Shown here: positions 60,834-64,000 of the stretch, piece by piece
How positions within the stretch are numbered: the first letter of the stretch is position 1
How the letters are laid out: every line of letters starts with the position of its first letter
NCBI GenBank assembly: GCA_963714875.1
Contig: CAVQQI010000011.1
Coordinates: forward strand, 1,364,001-1,428,000
Length of the DNA stretch: 64,000 bases
Direction: 5' to 3'
From: JBAOHV01 sp963714875
Lineage (GTDB): Bacteria; Actinomycetota; Acidimicrobiia; Acidimicrobiales; Microtrichaceae
The notes under the pieces: generated by a model
What the model was told of the DNA's origin: nothing
The model's database searches: none
Seen by the model: only the letters and a program-made list of their open reading frames with translations
Program-made: the position numbers and the translations under genes

Positions 60834-62159
60834 GTGAGCAACTTCGGCCCGTTCGGTTCCGACCCCTCCGGGGAGGACAACCCGTTCGCAGCGATGAACT
60901 TCTTCCTGCAGGACATGTCCCGGATGTTCTCCGGGCAGTCCGCGGGCAGCTGGGAGAGCGCCGCGCAGCTCGCCGGTTCGATCGCCGGCGAGGGACGCTC
61001 GGAGTCCAACGTCGACCCGCTCGACCGTGCCGAGATCGAGCAGTTGGCGCGGGTCGCCGAACTGCAGATCGTCGAGGTGACCGGTCGCCCGATCGATGAC
61101 CCGGTGCGGCTCGAGCCGCTCAACCGTGCCCAGTGGGCACGCCGGTTCCTCGACGATGAGCGACCGCTGCTGGAACGGCTCTCGGGCTCCATCGGCGCGG
61201 CACTCCAGGCGCAGCTCGGCGACCTGGACGCGGAGGACGACGCGCTGTCGGACCTGGGACTGCCGCAGGTCCCGGGCATGCCCCCCGAGGCGATGCTGCG
61301 CCAGATGATGGGCATGTTGGGTCCGATGCTGCTCGGCATGATGGCCGGCAGCACGGCCGGGCATCTGGCGACCCGGGCACTGGGCCACTACGAGCTGCCG
61401 CTGCCGCGCCCCAGCAGCGGTCCGCTGACCATGGCGCTGTCCAACGTCGACGGGTTCGCTGACGACTGGAGCCTTCCCCGCGAGGGGATCCGACTGTGGG
61501 TCTGCCTCTCGGACGTGGCGCACCACCAGGTGCTGTCGCTGCCACATGTGCGAGCGCACCTCGATGATCTGCTCTCGCAGTACGTCTCGGCGTTCTCCGA
61601 GGACCCACGGGACATCGAGCGTCGCCTGTCCGAGCTCGGGATCGGCGGCCCGGACGTCGACGGCGGCTCGGAGCCCGAGCTCGAAGCGCTGCAACGACTG
61701 GCCGGCAGCCCCGAGGTGCTGTTGTCCGCGATGCAGTCCGACGAGCAGCGTGCACTCGTCCCCCGTCTCGAGACCGTGGTCGCCACCGTCGAGGGGTACG
61801 TCGACTGGGTGCTGGACCAGATCGGCGCACGCCTGATCCCCGACTACGGGCGAGTGACCGAGGCGCTGCGACGCCGTCGCGTCGAAGCAGGACCCGCCAG
61901 CCGTTTCGTCGAAGGGCTCTTCGGGCTCGAGCTGTCCCAGGCCACCTTCGACCGTGGGGCCGGCTTCGTCGACGGCATCGTCGAACGGGCCGGGGCCACC
62001 GCGCTCGAGCGGCTCTGGAGCGACACCGACTCGCTGCCCACGCCTGCGGAACTGGATGCTCCCGGCCTGTGGCTGGCACGTGTCGACATCGACAGCGACG
62101 AGCTCGATCTGGACGGCATCAGCTTCGAGGTGCCGGACTTCCCGGACCTGGACGACTGA
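60834..62159 (+). CDS. DUF2342 family putative zinc-dependent metalloprotease
   Basis: A 441-residue protein. It has an N-terminal Asn/Phe/Ser segment, then EVTGRPIDDPVRLEPLNRAQ followed by WARRFL, a hydrophobic Met-rich helix (MMGMLGPMLLGMMAGSTAGH, near 155-175) and FADDWSLPREGIRLWVCLSD with VAHHQVLSLPHVRAHL. The putative metal region LETVVATVEGYVDWVLDQIG (E-G-Y/H) precedes LRRRRVEAGPASRFVEGLFG with LELSQATFDRG. These blocks match the DUF2342 family. It is annotated in other actinobacteria as a zinc-dependent metalloprotease or F420-associated hydrolase; substrate unknown. GTG at 60834 follows TACGAT by 6 nt. Ends 6 bp from the convergent MFS gene. Confidence 0.85.
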   Translation: MSNFGPFGSDPSGEDNPFAAMNFFLQDMSRMFSGQSAGSWESAAQLAGSIAGEGRSESNVDPLDRAEIEQLARVAELQIVEVTGRPIDDPVRLEPLNRAQWARRFLDDERPLLERLSGSIGAALQAQLGDLDAEDDALSDLGLPQVPGMPPEAMLRQMMGMLGPMLLGMMAGSTAGHLATRALGHYELPLPRPSSGPLTMALSNVDGFADDWSLPREGIRLWVCLSDVAHHQVLSLPHVRAHLDDLLSQYVSAFSEDPRDIERRLSELGIGGPDVDGGSEPELEALQRLAGSPEVLLSAMQSDEQRALVPRLETVVATVEGYVDWVLDQIGARLIPDYGRVTEALRRRRVEAGPASRFVEGLFGLELSQATFDRGAGFVDGIVERAGATALERLWSDTDSLPTPAELDAPGLWLARVDIDSDELDLDGISFEVPDFPDLDD

Positions 62160-62165
62160 GTAGGT

Positions 62166-63623
62166 TCAGTCCGACAGGGAGCCGCCATCCCCCTCGGCCC
62201 CACCGGCACCGTTGCCGGCGGCGCCACCGTTGTTGCGGAGCCGGCGCGAGCGGTCCTTCACGTGACGACCGACCGTACGCGCATCGGGCAGGCGTGGCGG
62301 GGCCTGCCCTGCCCGCACCGCGCGGTTGGCGGTGAAGAAGAACACCGCAGATGCCGTGGCGAGCGTCGCGACGATCGCACCGCCCAGACGCGTGGACATG
62401 GCGATCACGACCGGTACCGCGGCTCCGAGCACCCAGATCACCTGGAAGCGCGACTCGAACCGGGCGAAGGACCTGCCGCGGTTCGCGTCCGGAGCGTCGC
62501 GCTGGACCACGGCGTCGAACGCCTGCTTGCCCGACGCCGCAGCCACCATGACACCGAACGCGAGCAGCGCCTGTCCGACGAGTCCCTGGAGCAGCAGCCC
62601 GCACAGCCCGGCCACTGCGGCGAGTGACACCGCTCCCAGCAGCAGGTACTCCTCTTCGATGCGGCGCCGCACCATCGGAGCGATCCCGGCACCCACGAGT
62701 CCGCCGATGCCCGTCAGTGCGACCACCACGCCGAAGTGCCACACCGGCGGCGCGCCGATGGTCACCAGCTCGGCCGGATCCACCGGCGCGCCCGGCACCG
62801 CGAGCGCGCGACCGGTGGTGGCGCCGAGGTCGGCCACCGGCGCCTCACCGCGCAGCGCGAACGCCAGCAGCAGCGTGACGAAGCCGACGATCCAGCGCAG
62901 GGTGCCCATCGCGGACGCGGCCGACAGCACGCCGGCGCTGCGGAGCTCGGCGCGTTCAACAGCATCCTCGGGTTCGGCGGCGACCGTGGTGACCGGCACG
63001 CGCAGCGACACCACGGTCGCCACGACGAACACCGCGGCACACACCAGGGCGACCGCTCCGGGCGAGAACAGCCACAGCACCAGTGCGCCCGGCACTCCCG
63101 CTCCGAACGCCGCCAGGCCCGAGAGCAGCTGGAGCTTCGAGTTCGCCTCGACCAGCGCGTGGTCGCCCACCACCACCGTCGGCACGATGGCGGCCTTGGC
63201 AACCGTGTAGGACTTGGACAGCACCAGCATGGCGAACGCCTCGGGGAAGAGCACGAGGCTGTCGGACCCGGCGCTCGACACCATGAGCACCGCGACCACC
63301 GCTCGACCGACACACGAGCCGATCAGCATGATCCGGCGTCCGCCGGCCATGCGATCCATGAGCGGCCCGATGAGGGGACCGACCAGCGCGAACGGGGCCA
63401 TGGTGAACAGCAGGTAGAGCGCGACGCGCCAGCGTGCGCCGGCCGGGTCCAGCGAGAAGAACAGCGAGCCGGCGAGCACCAGCGCCACCAGCGCATCCCC
63501 GCTGGTGGACAGCACGTGGGTGCTGGCAAGTCGACCGAACGGCGTCGATGCGTCGAATCCGAACCTGTTGGGCCGCATCACCCGCTGGCCATCATGGCGG
63601 GGCGGAACCGGGTCGGACGTCAC
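62166..63623 (-). CDS. MFS transporter
   Basis: A 485-residue permease with about twelve helices. MFS features: THVLSTSGDALVALVLAGSL, ALYLLFTMAPFALVGPLIGP with LMDRMAGGRRIM (the D-R-x-G-R-R loop A motif between helices 2 and 3), KSYTVAKAAIVPTVV, ALTGIGGLVGAGIAPMVRRR, and a C-terminal cytoplasmic tail ending Gly/Ser-rich. It resembles drug/metabolite exporters; substrate unknown. GTG at 63623 follows TACGAT by 6 nt. It lies downstream of a response regulator gene on the same strand. Confidence 0.88.
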   Translation of the reverse strand: MTSDPVPPRHDGQRVMRPNRFGFDASTPFGRLASTHVLSTSGDALVALVLAGSLFFSLDPAGARWRVALYLLFTMAPFALVGPLIGPLMDRMAGGRRIMLIGSCVGRAVVAVLMVSSAGSDSLVLFPEAFAMLVLSKSYTVAKAAIVPTVVVGDHALVEANSKLQLLSGLAAFGAGVPGALVLWLFSPGAVALVCAAVFVVATVVSLRVPVTTVAAEPEDAVERAELRSAGVLSAASAMGTLRWIVGFVTLLLAFALRGEAPVADLGATTGRALAVPGAPVDPAELVTIGAPPVWHFGVVVALTGIGGLVGAGIAPMVRRRIEEEYLLLGAVSLAAVAGLCGLLLQGLVGQALLAFGVMVAAASGKQAFDAVVQRDAPDANRGRSFARFESRFQVIWVLGAAVPVVIAMSTRLGGAIVATLATASAVFFFTANRAVRAGQAPPRLPDARTVGRHVKDRSRRLRNNGGAAGNGAGGAEGDGGSLSD

Positions 63624-63629
63624 TTCGCC

Positions 63630-63635
63630 ATCGTA
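63630..63635 (-). promoter_or_regulatory. -10 box TACGAT of the MFS gene (leaderless)
   Basis: TACGAT, 6 nt, GTG on the minus strand. Confidence 0.5.
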
Positions 63636-63669
63636 GGAGTGCCCGATGACGGTCCGGACTGCAACGGAC

Positions 63670-64000
63670 TCAGCGGGCGGTGACGTACTTGTAGCCCAGA
63701 CCACGGATCGTGACGATCCGCGTCGGGGCCGACGGATCGTCCTCGATCTTCGAGCGGATCCGCTTCACGTGGACGTCCAGGGTCTTGGTGTCGCCGACGT
63801 AGTCCGCACCCCAGACACGGTCGATCAGCGTGGAGCGGGGCAGGACGCGTCCGGCGTTCTCCATGAGCAGCGACAGCAGCTCGAACTCCTTCAGCGGCAG
63901 GTTGACCACCTGGTCGTTGACGCGGACTTCGTGGCTGTCGCTGTCGAGCTCGATGCCGTCGAGGCGGATCACGTCGTGCTGATCGACCGGTAGCGTCGCC
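63670..64000 (-). CDS. OmpR/PhoB-type response regulator (RegX3-like), C-terminal part
   Basis: The gene enters from the right edge; 109 codons are present. They encode the winged-helix DNA-binding domain: LPLKEFELLSLLMENAGRVL followed by PRSTLIDRVWGADYVGDTKT, then LDVHVKRIRSKIEDDPSAPT and RIVTIRGLGYKYV, the classic trans-activation/PhoB wing. The receiver domain lies outside the window. By similarity it resembles RegX3, the phosphate/oxidative response regulator. The partner kinase would be further right. The last codon is CGC (TAR end). Confidence 0.9.
   Translation of the reverse strand, partial: ATLPVDQHDVIRLDGIELDSDSHEVRVNDQVVNLPLKEFELLSLLMENAGRVLPRSTLIDRVWGADYVGDTKTLDVHVKRIRSKIEDDPSAPTRIVTIRGLGYKYVTAR

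Overview
The window is a 64 kb, very GC-rich chromosomal segment of a free-living actinobacterium. The class Acidimicrobiia (Ilumatobacter/Iamia-like) is my inference. Supporting signs are the two tiny actinobacterial ribosomal proteins bS22 (20388) and bL37 (38151), a DivIVA-like coiled-coil protein, a DUF222/HNH nuclease, the H+-pyrophosphatase/CHAD pair, and many leaderless promoters of the form TANNNT, 6-8 nt, start codon. There is one tRNA gene. I see no rRNA, CRISPR array, insertion sequence or prophage.

Layout. 1-2486: an acyltransferase cut by the window edge, an FkbM methyltransferase and inositol-3-phosphate synthase. 2497-13120: a housekeeping run on the minus strand (MazG-type pyrophosphohydrolase, SurA-like lipoprotein, mfd, pth, rplY, prs, truncated glmU, tRNA-Gln), interrupted by one plus-strand EamA transporter. 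13158-20220: exopolysaccharide genes (GT-B glycosyltransferase, WbaP-like initiating transferase, acetyltransferase, Wzx-like flippase, Wzz-like copolymerase). 20388-23347: bS22, ispE, rsmA, a small membrane protein and tatD. 23340-26165: an unusual Wzy-Wzz fusion. The order tatD-x-rsmA-ispE-...-glmU-prs-rplY-pth-mfd-mazG is the order known from Bacillus subtilis, with a polysaccharide locus lodged inside and at the edge of it.

26264-29598: nucleoside catabolism (purine nucleoside phosphorylase, phosphosugar mutase likely acting as phosphopentomutase, deoxyribose-phosphate aldolase). 29698-35305: acyltransferase, adenosine-type kinase, DUF4436 protein, RsmI, DUF192 and YchF. 35672-43412: DUF222/HNH nuclease, DUF1697, GNAT, bL37, VUT/queuosine-precursor transporter, a broken VOC gene full of short repeats, acyl-CoA dehydrogenase, a hypothetical and a CHAD protein. 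43493-52913: proton pyrophosphatase, UPF0182 membrane protein, DivIVA-like protein with a phage-head-like C-terminus, PDZ-S16 protease and a small membrane protein. 52981-58479: a Pro/Ala-rich hypothetical and a complete livGFHMK branched-chain amino-acid ABC operon. 58552-64000: mreB with a small membrane protein, an inactive trypsin-like protein, a DUF2342 metalloprotease-like protein, an MFS transporter and a RegX3-type response regulator cut by the window edge.

Two general points matter for using this annotation. First, five genes (mfd, the 16256 acetyltransferase, rsmI, the DivIVA-like gene and the VOC gene) are each broken by a net +1 frameshift. In four of them removing a single G/C from a short G/C run restores the reading frame, so sequencing error is the simplest explanation. 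Second, at least 17 genes have a TANNNT box so close to the start codon that the transcript would be leaderless, and I used this to choose several start codons. In three gene pairs the TAG stop of the upstream gene is itself the first half of the next gene's -10 box.
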